Positions 53,494 through 62,055 of a DNA stretch of 64,000 bases are shown here, in pieces. The DNA is taken from the NCBI GenBank assembly GCA_021371855.1, contig JAJFVL010000052.1, forward strand, positions 1 to 64,000, written 5' to 3'. A program made the position numbers and the translations under genes. Under the pieces are notes generated by a model, which worked only from the letters and a program-made list of their open reading frames with translations, was not told the DNA's origin and made no database searches. The stretch comes from Bacteroidales bacterium. GTDB taxonomy: Bacteria > Bacteroidota > Bacteroidia > Bacteroidales > VadinHA17. Each line of letters starts with the position of its first letter. Position 1 is the stretch's first letter.

Positions 53494-56148
53494 TTGTATT
53501 TTTTTAAACAAAAGCGGTTACTTGTAATGTTCCTTGTGATGGTCCAATCTCTTTCATTGTTCTCACAGGAAGGCAAGAATGTGGCGGACACATTGCTCGT
53601 TCAGAAAGATTCATTGTTGACCGATACGATTCGGGTGCGCCGTCCATCTCCAAATGCTATCGATCAGAAAGTGACATATTCTGCAGCAGGGTATAAGAAA
53701 AACGATTTAGTCAGGAAAACAGTTGTTCTTGTTCAATCTGCTCAGGTTAACTATGGTGACATAGAGATCAAAGCCGACTCGATGGTCTTTAATATGAACA
53801 CAAATATCCTTTATGCTGCGGGACGGATTGATTCAACCGGGAAAAAAGCCGGAACTCCGGTTTTTAAATCAGGATCGCAGGAGATTGAAGCCGGGGAACT
53901 TACATATAATTTCAAGACACACAAAGCTTATGCAAAGAACATTGTAACCAAACAGGCCGATGGAATATTGCACAGCCAGTATACCAAACTTCTTGAGGAC
54001 GGAACTTCAAATATTGCAAAAAACACTTATTCCACCTGTGATGCTGACACACCTCATTTTTATATAAATATGCCAAAGGCAAGAGTATATCCGGGTGAAA
54101 AGATTGTTTCCGGTCCCGGGAACCTGGTGCTCGAAGGTATCCCTTTGCCATTGGTCATTCCTTTTGGCTATTTTCCTATTCAGACAAAAAAAGCAGCATC
54201 GGGAATAATTATGCCAAGTGTCGGACAGACAAACGAGCTGGGTTATTCACTTTCTGACGGGGGATATTATTTTGCTCTAAGCGATTATTTTGATCTTTCA
54301 CTGACAGGAAACATATATACTAATGGGACCTGGCTGGCTACCGCAAAAACCAGTTATAATAAATTATACAAGTATAGCGGAAATTTTTCTTTCAGCTATG
54401 CTAATAACCTTTCGGGCCATAAAGGATTGCCTGATTTCAGTAAAAGCAACAATTACAAGGTGATGTGGACATATTCTCAAAATGCGAAAGCTTCTCCAAG
54501 TTCCACATTTTCTGCAAGCGTAAATATGAGCTCCAGCGGGTACGACAAGACTAACAGCTATAATGTTGCTGAACATGTGACAACAACAAGGGCTTCAAGT
54601 GTGAGTTATTCCAAAACATGGGAAGGAACCCCTTTCAATCTGTCTGCAAGTATGAATCATAGTCAGAACGTTGCAAATAAAACAGTAAGCGTCAATCTCC
54701 CGAGAATCAGTTTTAATGCAGGGAGAATATATCCTCTAAAAAGAAAAAACAGTACAGGAGTTACAAAATGGTATCAGGATCTTCAATTACAATACTCTTC
54801 ATCACTTAATAATCAGATTGATACATATGACGACCAGTTATTTTCAAATAAGGTCTGGGACAAAATGAAGAGTGGATTTAAACATGAAATACCGCTTAGC
54901 TTACAGTTACGTCCGTTTAACAATTTTTCAATCTCTCCCCAGTTATCTTATAAAGGGGTTTTGTATTCACAAAAAATCTCGCAAAGATGGGTCCCTGATT
55001 ATTATGATCCCGATAGAGGAAAGATCATTCCTACCGTGGTGACTGATACAACAAGGGGTATTTTTTATGGTCAGGCAATTAATCCATCAATAAGTATGGG
55101 GTTCAACCCTCAGATCTACGGGACATATCTGTTTACAAATCCCGATTCACGGTGGCAGGCAGTACGTCATGTGATAAAACCTTCCGTTGGATTCAGCTTT
55201 GTGCCTTATTTTGAAGGATTCAGTTCCAAAATGTACCGACAGGTGCAATGCGATACCCTTGGGAGAATGAAAAATTACTCTATTTATGATGGAAATCTTT
55301 ACGAAACACCTTCATTATCAAGCAGAAGTGGTAACGTTTCTTTCTCTCTTGTAAATATTGTTGAGGCAAAAGTATTTGCCCGTAATGATACTACAGGAAA
55401 AGCGAATAAAGTAAAGCTTCTCGATAATCTGGGTATTAATACATCCTATAATGTATTTGCCGATTCGATGAAATGGGCTCCTGTTACAATGTCTTTACGA
55501 ACTACTCTTTTCAGCAATCTGAATATTTCGGCAAACGGTGGTTTCTCATTATATGGTATGAACAGCAACGGAACCACTATCGGCACCTTTCTATATGCTC
55601 AGAATAAACAGTTTATGAGACTTACCAGCTTTTCAACAAGTATCGATTTCAGTCTCAGCGATTTGCTGAAGGGGAAAAAAGATCAGAAAAGCTCCGGGAA
55701 ATCTCAGGGTCAGAGAAATCAGGATGGCATGTCTGGGCCAGGAATGCAGGGATCGACAGGATCTGAACAACAGGATGCGGAAAGAGGAGCTTTTGACCAG
55801 TATGGTTACTCGGTTTTTGATGTTCCATGGACCTGTAATATGAGTTATAGTTTTCAATATTCCAAACCTGGTTTTAAGTCAAGCTTTTCACAATTTCTTT
55901 CCGTCAATGGGAGCGTTACAATTACAAAAAAGATGGCTCTGACATATACAAGCGGATATGATTTTGCTCAAAAAGAGATTACAATGACCAATATCGGAAT
56001 ATCACGCGATCTGCATTGCTGGGAAATGAATGTAAACTGGGTACCGAACGGAACAATGCAAAGCTGGAACTTTACAATAAGAGTCAAAGCTTCAGTTCTT
56101 GGCGATTTGAAATACGAGAGAAGGAAAGATTATCACGATAGCTATTAA
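53494..56148 (+). CDS. lptD: LptD-like LPS-assembly outer-membrane protein
   Basis: An 884-residue exported outer-membrane protein. The signal peptide is KQKRLLVMFLVMVQSLSLFSQ and the best start is TTG at 53494; the ATG at 53527 would remove the basic n-region. An OstA/LptA-like beta-jellyroll spans ~60-200 (VNYGDIEIKADSMVFNMNTN, IEAGELTYNFKTHKAYAK, YSTCDADTPHFYI). A conserved LPLVIPFGYFPIQTKKASG-type turn (VIPFGYFPIQTKKAASGI) leads into a long beta-barrel with alternating aromatic residues. The final ~200 residues include a Gln/Gly/Ser-rich insert. It would insert LPS into the outer leaflet. It is followed 18 bp later by ridA. Confidence 0.88.
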   Translation: MYFFKQKRLLVMFLVMVQSLSLFSQEGKNVADTLLVQKDSLLTDTIRVRRPSPNAIDQKVTYSAAGYKKNDLVRKTVVLVQSAQVNYGDIEIKADSMVFNMNTNILYAAGRIDSTGKKAGTPVFKSGSQEIEAGELTYNFKTHKAYAKNIVTKQADGILHSQYTKLLEDGTSNIAKNTYSTCDADTPHFYINMPKARVYPGEKIVSGPGNLVLEGIPLPLVIPFGYFPIQTKKAASGIIMPSVGQTNELGYSLSDGGYYFALSDYFDLSLTGNIYTNGTWLATAKTSYNKLYKYSGNFSFSYANNLSGHKGLPDFSKSNNYKVMWTYSQNAKASPSSTFSASVNMSSSGYDKTNSYNVAEHVTTTRASSVSYSKTWEGTPFNLSASMNHSQNVANKTVSVNLPRISFNAGRIYPLKRKNSTGVTKWYQDLQLQYSSSLNNQIDTYDDQLFSNKVWDKMKSGFKHEIPLSLQLRPFNNFSISPQLSYKGVLYSQKISQRWVPDYYDPDRGKIIPTVVTDTTRGIFYGQAINPSISMGFNPQIYGTYLFTNPDSRWQAVRHVIKPSVGFSFVPYFEGFSSKMYRQVQCDTLGRMKNYSIYDGNLYETPSLSSRSGNVSFSLVNIVEAKVFARNDTTGKANKVKLLDNLGINTSYNVFADSMKWAPVTMSLRTTLFSNLNISANGGFSLYGMNSNGTTIGTFLYAQNKQFMRLTSFSTSIDFSLSDLLKGKKDQKSSGKSQGQRNQDGMSGPGMQGSTGSEQQDAERGAFDQYGYSVFDVPWTCNMSYSFQYSKPGFKSSFSQFLSVNGSVTITKKMALTYTSGYDFAQKEITMTNIGISRDLHCWEMNVNWVPNGTMQSWNFTIRVKASVLGDLKYERRKDYHDSY

Positions 56149-56166
56149 AATTAATCACTGAATATC

Positions 56167-56544
56167 ATGAAAAAGATTCTCAGCACATCAAATGCACCTG
56201 CTGCAATAGGTCCTTATAGCCAGGCTGTTGAAATAAGAAATACCCTTTACATTTCAGGTCAGATACCGGTAAATCCTGCTACAGGGAAGTTGGTAGAAGG
56301 AGATATAACAGCCCAAACTGAACAGGTTTTTAAAAACATTGCCGCTATCCTTGGTGAAGGGGGCTATTCTTTTACTGATGTTGTTAAAACAACTTGTCTG
56401 TTGAGCGATATGGCTAATTTCAAAGCAATGAATGAAGTATACTCCAGGTATTATAAAGAGGAACAGCCGGCAAGAGCTGCATTTGCAGTGAAAGAACTGC
56501 CTATGGGATCATTAATTGAAATTGAAACAATTGCAATGAAATAG
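56167..56544 (+). CDS. ridA: RidA-family 2-iminobutanoate/2-iminopropanoate deaminase
   Basis: A 125-residue cytosolic enzyme of the YjgF/RidA family. It hydrolyses reactive enamines and imines released by PLP enzymes. Characteristic segments are APAAIGPYSQAVEI, YISGQIPVNPATGKL, VVKTTCLLSDMANFKAMNEVY (with the conserved Arg in the following EQPARAAFAVKELP) and LIEIETIAM. The length is standard. It follows lptD with an 18-bp gap and is followed by a strong terminator. Confidence 0.96.
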   Translation: MKKILSTSNAPAAIGPYSQAVEIRNTLYISGQIPVNPATGKLVEGDITAQTEQVFKNIAAILGEGGYSFTDVVKTTCLLSDMANFKAMNEVYSRYYKEEQPARAAFAVKELPMGSLIEIETIAMK

Positions 56545-56563
56545 GAACTAAACCTGTATGAAG

Positions 56564-56602
56564 AAAAAGAGAGGCTGTCCTTTTGAGACAGCCTCTCTTT
56601 TT
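56564..56602. terminator. Strong bidirectional terminator between ridA and rplI
   Basis: A 16-bp perfect stem (AAAAAGAGAGGCTGTC / GACAGCCTCTCTTTTT) with a 7-nt loop and T-runs on both strands, placed between converging transcripts. Confidence 0.9.
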
Positions 56603-56617
56603 ATTATAAGGATTATC

Positions 56618-57064
56618 TTATTCTCCTACGATTTCAAATTCGATTTCAACTTTTACCTCTCTGTGAAGTTTGATGACAGCTTTATAACTGCCAACTTCCT
56701 TAATCTGATCTTCCGGAAGAGTAATGCTTCTGCGGTCAATATCAAATCCTTTCTCTTTTAATGATTCAGCGATCTGGATCGTATTAACTGAGCCGAAGAT
56801 TTTGCCCGATGTGCTGGTTTTTGCACCTACTGTAATTTTTACACCGGCCAGTTTCCCTGCCAACTCTTGTGCTTCTGCCTTAATTTTTGCTTCTTTATGA
56901 GCTCTCTGTTTGAGATTTTCAGCATGCATTTTTTTAGCTGACGGTGATGCAGAAATGGCATAACCCCGCGGGATAAGAAAATTTCTTCCGTATCCGTCCT
57001 TGACATTGACTAAATCGTCTTTCTGACCAAGCTTATTGACGTCCTGTGTTAATATAATTTCCAT
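56618..57064 (-). CDS. rplI: 50S ribosomal protein L9
   Basis: A 148-residue ribosomal protein. It begins MEIILTQDVNKLGQKDDLVNVKDGYGRNFLIPRG, cited here in two parts: MEIILTQDVNKLGQKDDLV and VKDGYGRNFLIPRGYA, the L9 N-terminal signature. A long central helix (KRAHKEAKIKAEAQELAG type) joins a C-terminal domain with FGSVNTIQIAESLKEKG. Third gene of the rpsF-rpsR-rplI operon, 12 bp after rpsR. Confidence 0.98.
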   Translation of the reverse strand: MEIILTQDVNKLGQKDDLVNVKDGYGRNFLIPRGYAISASPSAKKMHAENLKQRAHKEAKIKAEAQELAGKLAGVKITVGAKTSTSGKIFGSVNTIQIAESLKEKGFDIDRRSITLPEDQIKEVGSYKAVIKLHREVKVEIEFEIVGE

Positions 57065-57076
57065 ATTATTTCCTCC

Positions 57077-57346
57077 TTATTTTAATAGGTCAGTAACATA
57101 AGGAAGAAGAGCAAGGTGCCTGGCTCTTTTAACGGCTTTTGCCACTTTCCTTTGATATTTAAGTGAAGTACCTGTAATTCTGCGTGGCAGAATTTTTCCC
57201 TGGTCATTCAGAAACTTTTTTAGAAATTCCGGATCTTTGTAATCAATATAACGGATCCTGTTCTTCTTAAACCTGCAGTATTTCTTTTTTTTGATCTCAA
57301 CCGTTGGTGGGGTTAAATATCTGATTTCTGATTCGTTCTGTGCCAT
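57077..57346 (-). CDS. rpsR: 30S ribosomal protein S18
   Basis: An 89-residue basic ribosomal protein. [26 protein letters not shown] and [35 protein letters not shown] are S18 hallmarks (shown in spans of the family's conserved core). It binds next to S6 on the 30S platform. It lies between rpsF (3-bp gap) and rplI. Confidence 0.98.
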   Translation of the reverse strand: MAQNESEIRYLTPPTVEIKKKKYCRFKKNRIRYIDYKDPEFLKKFLNDQGKILPRRITGTSLKYQRKVAKAVKRARHLALLPYVTDLLK

Positions 57347-57349
57347 ATC

Positions 57350-57703
57350 TTATTCCTCCTTCGATTTTCCTGATTCTTTTTGTTTTCTCTTCTTTTCTGC
57401 ATATTCGATGGCAAATTTTTCCATCCTGAAAGTTAAGAACCTGATTATCCTTTCATCTCGACGATATTGGACTTCAAGTTTTTCAACAAGATCACCTGCG
57501 CTTTTGAACTCAACCAGATAATAGAAGCCGGTAGACTTCTTCTGGATAGGATAGGCCAGTTTCTTTAGACCCCAGTTCTCCTCATGAACGATCTCACCTT
57601 CATTATCGGTGATGACCTTCTTGAATTTCTGTACCGCTTCCTTCATCTGATTCTCAGATAAAACGGGAGTTGCAATGAAAACGGTTTCGTACTGATTCAA
57701 CAT
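57350..57703 (-). CDS. rpsF: 30S ribosomal protein S6
   Basis: A 117-residue ribosomal protein beginning [20 protein letters not shown], with [20 protein letters not shown] and [16 protein letters not shown] as family motifs. The C-terminus has a short acidic/basic tail. First gene of the S6-S18-L9 operon, with a well-formed housekeeping promoter 39 nt upstream. Confidence 0.98.
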   Translation of the reverse strand: MLNQYETVFIATPVLSENQMKEAVQKFKKVITDNEGEIVHEENWGLKKLAYPIQKKSTGFYYLVEFKSAGDLVEKLEVQYRRDERIIRFLTFRMEKFAIEYAEKKRKQKESGKSKEE

Positions 57704-57741
57704 AGTAATTATTTGTTTATTAGTTTAATGATTTTGGCTCG

Positions 57742-57773
57742 CAAAAATACAACTATTTCCTTTTATTCAAAAA
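57742..57773 (-). promoter_or_regulatory. Promoter of rpsF-rpsR-rplI
   Basis: On the minus strand TTTTTG (57768-57773) is followed after 18 nt by TATTTTTG (57742-57749), then CGAGCC. Both boxes fit the Bacteroidetes TTTG / TAnnTTTG consensus and the -7 lies 39 nt before rpsF. The best promoter match in the window. Confidence 0.7.
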
Positions 57774-57873
57774 TTTATTGATGAATATTTATACTTAAAG
57801 TCAAACCATCTCATTTGTTTTTGATATGGTTTGTTAAATTTGCTCACTCATTTTATTACGAAGGCTTTTTAAT

Positions 57874-57881
57874 TATATTTG
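57874..57881 (+). promoter_or_regulatory. Candidate -7 box of dnaX (TATATTTG)
   Basis: TATATTTG exactly fits TAnnTTTG and lies 40 nt upstream of the ATG at 57921. This supports that start over the in-frame TTG at 57879, which overlaps the box itself. Confidence 0.55.
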
Positions 57882-57920
57882 TATTACAACAATTTTGAAA
57901 GATACGGGAGTAAGTACTTT

Positions 57921-59672
57921 ATGGAAAATTTCATCGTTTCAGCAAGGAAGTATCGTCCTGCCAGTTTTGATATGGTTATCGGTCAGGACTCTATCACAAA
58001 TACGCTGAAAAGTGCCATTAAGAATAATCATCTGGCTCAGTCCTATCTCTTTTGTGGACCGAGGGGAGTAGGGAAAACAACATGTGCCAGGATTTTTGCA
58101 AAAACAATTAATTGCAGCAACCTGGGCGATAATTCAGAAGCTTGTGATAAGTGCGAATCGTGTATTTCGTTTAATACATTACGATCATTTAATATTCATG
58201 AGCTTGACGCCGCATCAAACAATAAGGTTGAAGACATCAGAAGTCTTAATGATCAGGTAAGGATACCTCCTCAGATCGGTAAGTACAGCATATATATAAT
58301 CGATGAAGTTCATATGCTTACTGCTTCAGCATTCAATGCCTTTTTGAAAACACTTGAAGAGCCCCCTTCGCATGCAATTTTTATCTTAGCTACCACTGAA
58401 AAACATAAGATAATTCCAACAATTCTCTCGCGTTGCCAGATATTTGATTTTAACAGGATTAAAATCGAAGACATTGTTCACCGCCTTATGTATGTTGCTA
58501 AGAACGAGGGAATCACTGCCGAGGAGGAAGCTCTTCATATTATTGGGCAGAAAGCTGACGGGGCAATGCGCGATGCATTATCGATTTTCGACCAGATTGT
58601 CAGTCTCAGCGGAAAAAATATTACTTATAAAGATGTCATTGAGAATCTCAATGTTCTCGACTATGAATATTATTTTAAATGCATCGACGGGGCATTGGCT
58701 GGAGATGTCTCTTCAGTGCTGTTGACTTTTAATGAAATTCTTGAAAAAGGTTTTGATGGTCATAATTTTATATCAGGCCTGAACAGCCACCTGCGCGACC
58801 TGCTTGTAAGTAAGGATGAATCAACATTACGTCTGCTTGAAACAACCACTGCTGTAAAAAAAAGATATTTGCAGCAGACAGGTAAATGTTCAGCTGAATT
58901 CTTGTTCAAAGCATTGGAAATTGGTACTAATTGCGATCTTGCCTATAAGAACAGCAAGAATCCCAGATTACATGTTGAGCTCGCCCTGATCCGGCAATGT
59001 CGTATTACAAGTGAAGTGCTGGACATAACTGAAAAAAAAAAGTCTGATCAGAAACCAGTAAAAAATCAGGAAGACGATATTCCTCTTCCTTCAAAATCAG
59101 AAATAATCCGGCAGAAATCCCAGCCTGTTGAGAGGAATATTACCAGGCTTGAATCTGACCAGGGAACACACAATCCTGTATTTGAAAAACCATCAAGGAC
59201 TTTTTCAATAAAAGATGTTATTTCAGATGATGCTATACTGAACGAAAAGATGTCTAAAGCACCGGACATTAAATCTTCTGATGCCGGAACTCATACGGAC
59301 TTTAAAGTGGAATTCAGCACTAAGGCATTCGAAGCAGCCTGGAAGGAATTCAAAGATCAGCTTAGCGGGGAGGGGACAAGGATAATCAGCATGTTTAAAT
59401 CAATTACTCCTGAAGTTGAAGACGATCAGACAATAAAAATTCATCTTAGCAATATTGCTCAGAAAGATACATTTGTTCAGAACTATAAGCAAAGTCTGTC
59501 AACATTCCTTATGAATAAATTTATTCTGTCAGGAATAGATATTGAAACTATAGTTGACCAGACTGAGACAGATGAGATCTTGTATACTGATGAGCAAAAG
59601 TTAAATTACATGTTTAATAAATTTCCTGTTCTGAAAGAGATGAAAAGGAACTTTAATCTCGACATTACATAA
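57921..59672 (+). CDS. dnaX: DNA polymerase III subunit gamma/tau
   Basis: 583 residues from ATG 57921 (MENFIVSARKYRPASFDMVIGQ). The clamp-loader AAA+ module has Walker A CGPRGVGKTTCARIFAKTIN, a zinc-binding Cys set (NCSNLGDNSEACDKCESC), Walker B IYIIDEVHMLTASAFNAFLKTLEEPP and sensor TTEKHKIIPTILSRCQ. Domain III and a Lys/Glu-rich linker (~365-460) are followed by a tau-type C-terminal domain. It loads the sliding clamp and couples the replisome. It is followed after 21 bp by the histidine kinase gene. Confidence 0.97.
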   Translation: MENFIVSARKYRPASFDMVIGQDSITNTLKSAIKNNHLAQSYLFCGPRGVGKTTCARIFAKTINCSNLGDNSEACDKCESCISFNTLRSFNIHELDAASNNKVEDIRSLNDQVRIPPQIGKYSIYIIDEVHMLTASAFNAFLKTLEEPPSHAIFILATTEKHKIIPTILSRCQIFDFNRIKIEDIVHRLMYVAKNEGITAEEEALHIIGQKADGAMRDALSIFDQIVSLSGKNITYKDVIENLNVLDYEYYFKCIDGALAGDVSSVLLTFNEILEKGFDGHNFISGLNSHLRDLLVSKDESTLRLLETTTAVKKRYLQQTGKCSAEFLFKALEIGTNCDLAYKNSKNPRLHVELALIRQCRITSEVLDITEKKKSDQKPVKNQEDDIPLPSKSEIIRQKSQPVERNITRLESDQGTHNPVFEKPSRTFSIKDVISDDAILNEKMSKAPDIKSSDAGTHTDFKVEFSTKAFEAAWKEFKDQLSGEGTRIISMFKSITPEVEDDQTIKIHLSNIAQKDTFVQNYKQSLSTFLMNKFILSGIDIETIVDQTETDEILYTDEQKLNYMFNKFPVLKEMKRNFNLDIT

Positions 59673-59693
59673 TTGCCCTTAATTACCCGATAG

Positions 59694-61628
59694 ATGCAAT
59701 CCGAAATAAATGAAACAGAAAGAAATAAATCTGATGAAGATTTCTCTTTGAAATCTTATTCAAAAGAACAGGATATTGCCGATCAGATCATTAATAATTC
59801 CCGGTCAATGATAAGTGTCATTAACCGCAATTATATTTACGAAAAAGTCAATAGTACATTTTGTAATGCCCATATGTTAGTAAATGACTCCATAGTGGGC
59901 AAATCTGTTGTGGAAGTATGGGGCAAAGAAGCTTTCGAGAAAGCAATTAAGAAAAATATTGACCTGTGTTTTTCAGGTAAGACGATCCGATACGAAGCTG
60001 CCTTTGAAACTCCTTCATTGGGAAACAGATATTTTGAGGTGGTTTTTCGCCCTATCTCTGTTGGCTCCGGCGAAGTGACTCATCTTTTGGCAGAAACTTT
60101 CGATATAAATGATCTGAAACACTCAAAACAGAAAGCTATCGAAAAAGAAGAGGAGTTCAGAAAGTTTGAGACTAATCTTCCGATTGGCTTTCTGAGGTGT
60201 GATGTTGACGGGAAAATATTAAAAGTCAATAAATCGTTCCTTAAAATTATTGGATGTAACGAAGAACATTCAGTTGTAGGCAGTAATATAAAGAGCTTTT
60301 ATCCCTATGATGACATCTTGGAGATACAATATGAAAAGCTTCTTGAGCACAATACAACGGCATTTGACAGAGTGTATCTTAAAAACTTTAGTGGCACTGA
60401 TATCCCGTGCCGCATCAGCGGATACCTTGCCATGAACGGATCAGGAAATCCCTCTTATATCGATTTTGCAATTGAAGATTCATCGCGTGAGCTTATGCTC
60501 GAAAACAGACTTATTCAGGCTCAGAAACTTGAAACAATCGGAGCCCTGGCAGGTGGAATCGCTCACGACTTTAATAACATCCTTGCTACAATTTCCGGAT
60601 ATGCAGAAATGCTTCAGGATGATCTGTCTGAAAAATCTGAATTGTCAGATAAAATCAATAAGATACAGGGAGCTGTTTTAAAAGCAAAATCCATTACAAG
60701 TCAAATACTTACTTTCAGCAGGCAGGTGGAACAGGAAAAAGTACGAGTAAACGTCTCTGCAGTTCTTAAGGAGACAATCGGATTCGTAAAATCTGTTGTA
60801 CCTTCCAACATTATCATTAAAAACAGGATAATCAAGAATGATGTAAATGTTCTTGCTGATCCCACACAACTTTTCAGGGTATTTCTAAATCTTATGACAA
60901 ATGCCATCCAGGCGATGGAAGAGAAAGGAGGCACTCTGTCAGTAAACCAGACCGTGGTCGAAGGTAAATGTGTTAAACACGACCTGAATAAAGACATTGT
61001 CGCAGATGAATATGTTCTGCTTACTTTTAAAGATACCGGTATTGGTATGGATCCGTCCCTGAAAAGCAGAATTTTTGAACCGTTTTTCACAACACGCGAA
61101 GTAGGAAAGGGAACAGGACTTGGTCTGTCCGTTACGCATGGTATAATTACAGAAATGGAAGGAGAGATACTTGTCTCGAGCAAGAAGGATAAGGGCTCTG
61201 TGTTCAATGTTTATCTTCCTGTGTCAAGAGAGGATAATGATCTCCCGGAAATCAGGAACAATAAAAAAAGAATTCTTTTCATAAAGGGGAATAAATATGA
61301 ATCCCGGATTTTTTCAATGGCACTTGAAAACTCAGGTTATGAAATGGTCAGTGTTTCTGATCTGAATAAGTTACATGGTGTAATGACGGATGCGAATAAC
61401 AAGCCCGATATTGTAATATATATGAGCGATTCCAGACAGATTCATCCGGAAAAGCTATTGGCAATATTTCATCAATTAATGATCAAAATTCCATGTATAC
61501 TTATTACTGAACCTAATCTGGAATTATTGGAAGAAAAGTTGTTAAATTCGGGAATTATTACCCAACACCTGATGAAACCTGTCTCTTTGAAGGAGATCAG
61601 GAATGCAATCCGGTTAAATATCAAATAG
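59694..61628 (+). CDS. PAS-domain sensor histidine kinase with degenerate receiver tail
   Basis: A 644-residue protein, apparently soluble (no clear TM helix). There are two PAS domains, ~30-145 (NSRSMISVINRNYIYEKVNS) and ~150-265 (EFRKFETNLPIGFLRCDVDG). HisKA has AGGIAHDFNNILATISGYAEML with phospho-acceptor His291. HATPase has LFRVFLNLMTNAIQAM (N box), DTGIGMDPSLKSRIFEPFFTT (G1/F) and GKGTGLGLSVTHGII (G2). Residues ~520-644 have receiver-like secondary structure (KKRILFIKGNKYESRIF, IVIYMSDS, CILITEP, LMKPVSLKEI), but the phospho-Asp position is occupied by Met. It probably phosphorylates the single-domain response regulator encoded 31 bp downstream. Confidence 0.93.
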   Translation: MQSEINETERNKSDEDFSLKSYSKEQDIADQIINNSRSMISVINRNYIYEKVNSTFCNAHMLVNDSIVGKSVVEVWGKEAFEKAIKKNIDLCFSGKTIRYEAAFETPSLGNRYFEVVFRPISVGSGEVTHLLAETFDINDLKHSKQKAIEKEEEFRKFETNLPIGFLRCDVDGKILKVNKSFLKIIGCNEEHSVVGSNIKSFYPYDDILEIQYEKLLEHNTTAFDRVYLKNFSGTDIPCRISGYLAMNGSGNPSYIDFAIEDSSRELMLENRLIQAQKLETIGALAGGIAHDFNNILATISGYAEMLQDDLSEKSELSDKINKIQGAVLKAKSITSQILTFSRQVEQEKVRVNVSAVLKETIGFVKSVVPSNIIIKNRIIKNDVNVLADPTQLFRVFLNLMTNAIQAMEEKGGTLSVNQTVVEGKCVKHDLNKDIVADEYVLLTFKDTGIGMDPSLKSRIFEPFFTTREVGKGTGLGLSVTHGIITEMEGEILVSSKKDKGSVFNVYLPVSREDNDLPEIRNNKKRILFIKGNKYESRIFSMALENSGYEMVSVSDLNKLHGVMTDANNKPDIVIYMSDSRQIHPEKLLAIFHQLMIKIPCILITEPNLELLEEKLLNSGIITQHLMKPVSLKEIRNAIRLNIK

Positions 61629-61659
61629 AAATAAACAAAAATTAATTATATAAAGTGCA

Positions 61660-62055
61660 ATGCCGGGAATATTAATTGTCGAGGATGAAAAAGAGCTGAG
61701 GGAAATGCTTAAGGTCTATTTTACCAAACGCAAGTACACTGTTCTTGAAGCTGAAAATGGTAAGGATGCGATAGTTCATTTCAAGCCATCTGTTACAGAT
61801 GTTGTTATTACTGATCTTATTATGCCGGAAGAAGATGGGCTTAAGGTTATCATGAAGCTCAGGGAATTTAAATCGTCAATTAAGATAATTGCTATTTCAG
61901 GTGGAGGAAAAGTTGGTCCGGCAAGCTACCTGAGTCTTGCAAAAGCTCTTGGAGCCGATGCAATATTCGCAAAACCATTTCCGATAAGTAGTCTTGCTTC
62001 CAAGATCGAAGAATTGCTGGGTGAAGAAAAAAATAGTGAGCAACTTGCTCAATGA
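61660..62055 (+). CDS. Single-domain response regulator
   Basis: A 131-residue CheY-like receiver without output domain. The acidic pair Glu8-Asp9 (ILIVEDEKELREML), phospho-acceptor Asp52 (DVVITDLIMPEEDG), Ser80 (IIAISGGG) and Lys105 (AIFAKPFPI) are all present, so it should be phosphorylatable. A short acidic tail follows. It is co-directional with the histidine kinase (31-bp gap), and its stop overlaps the start of the metalloprotease-like gene (ATGA), so the three are likely co-expressed. Output must be through protein-protein contact. Confidence 0.95.
   Translation: MPGILIVEDEKELREMLKVYFTKRKYTVLEAENGKDAIVHFKPSVTDVVITDLIMPEEDGLKVIMKLREFKSSIKIIAISGGGKVGPASYLSLAKALGADAIFAKPFPISSLASKIEELLGEEKNSEQLAQ

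Noticed and set aside
60701..61207. A 168-residue minus-strand frame
   Set aside because: Antisense of the histidine kinase core; low-complexity Ser/Thr-rich composition with no domain.
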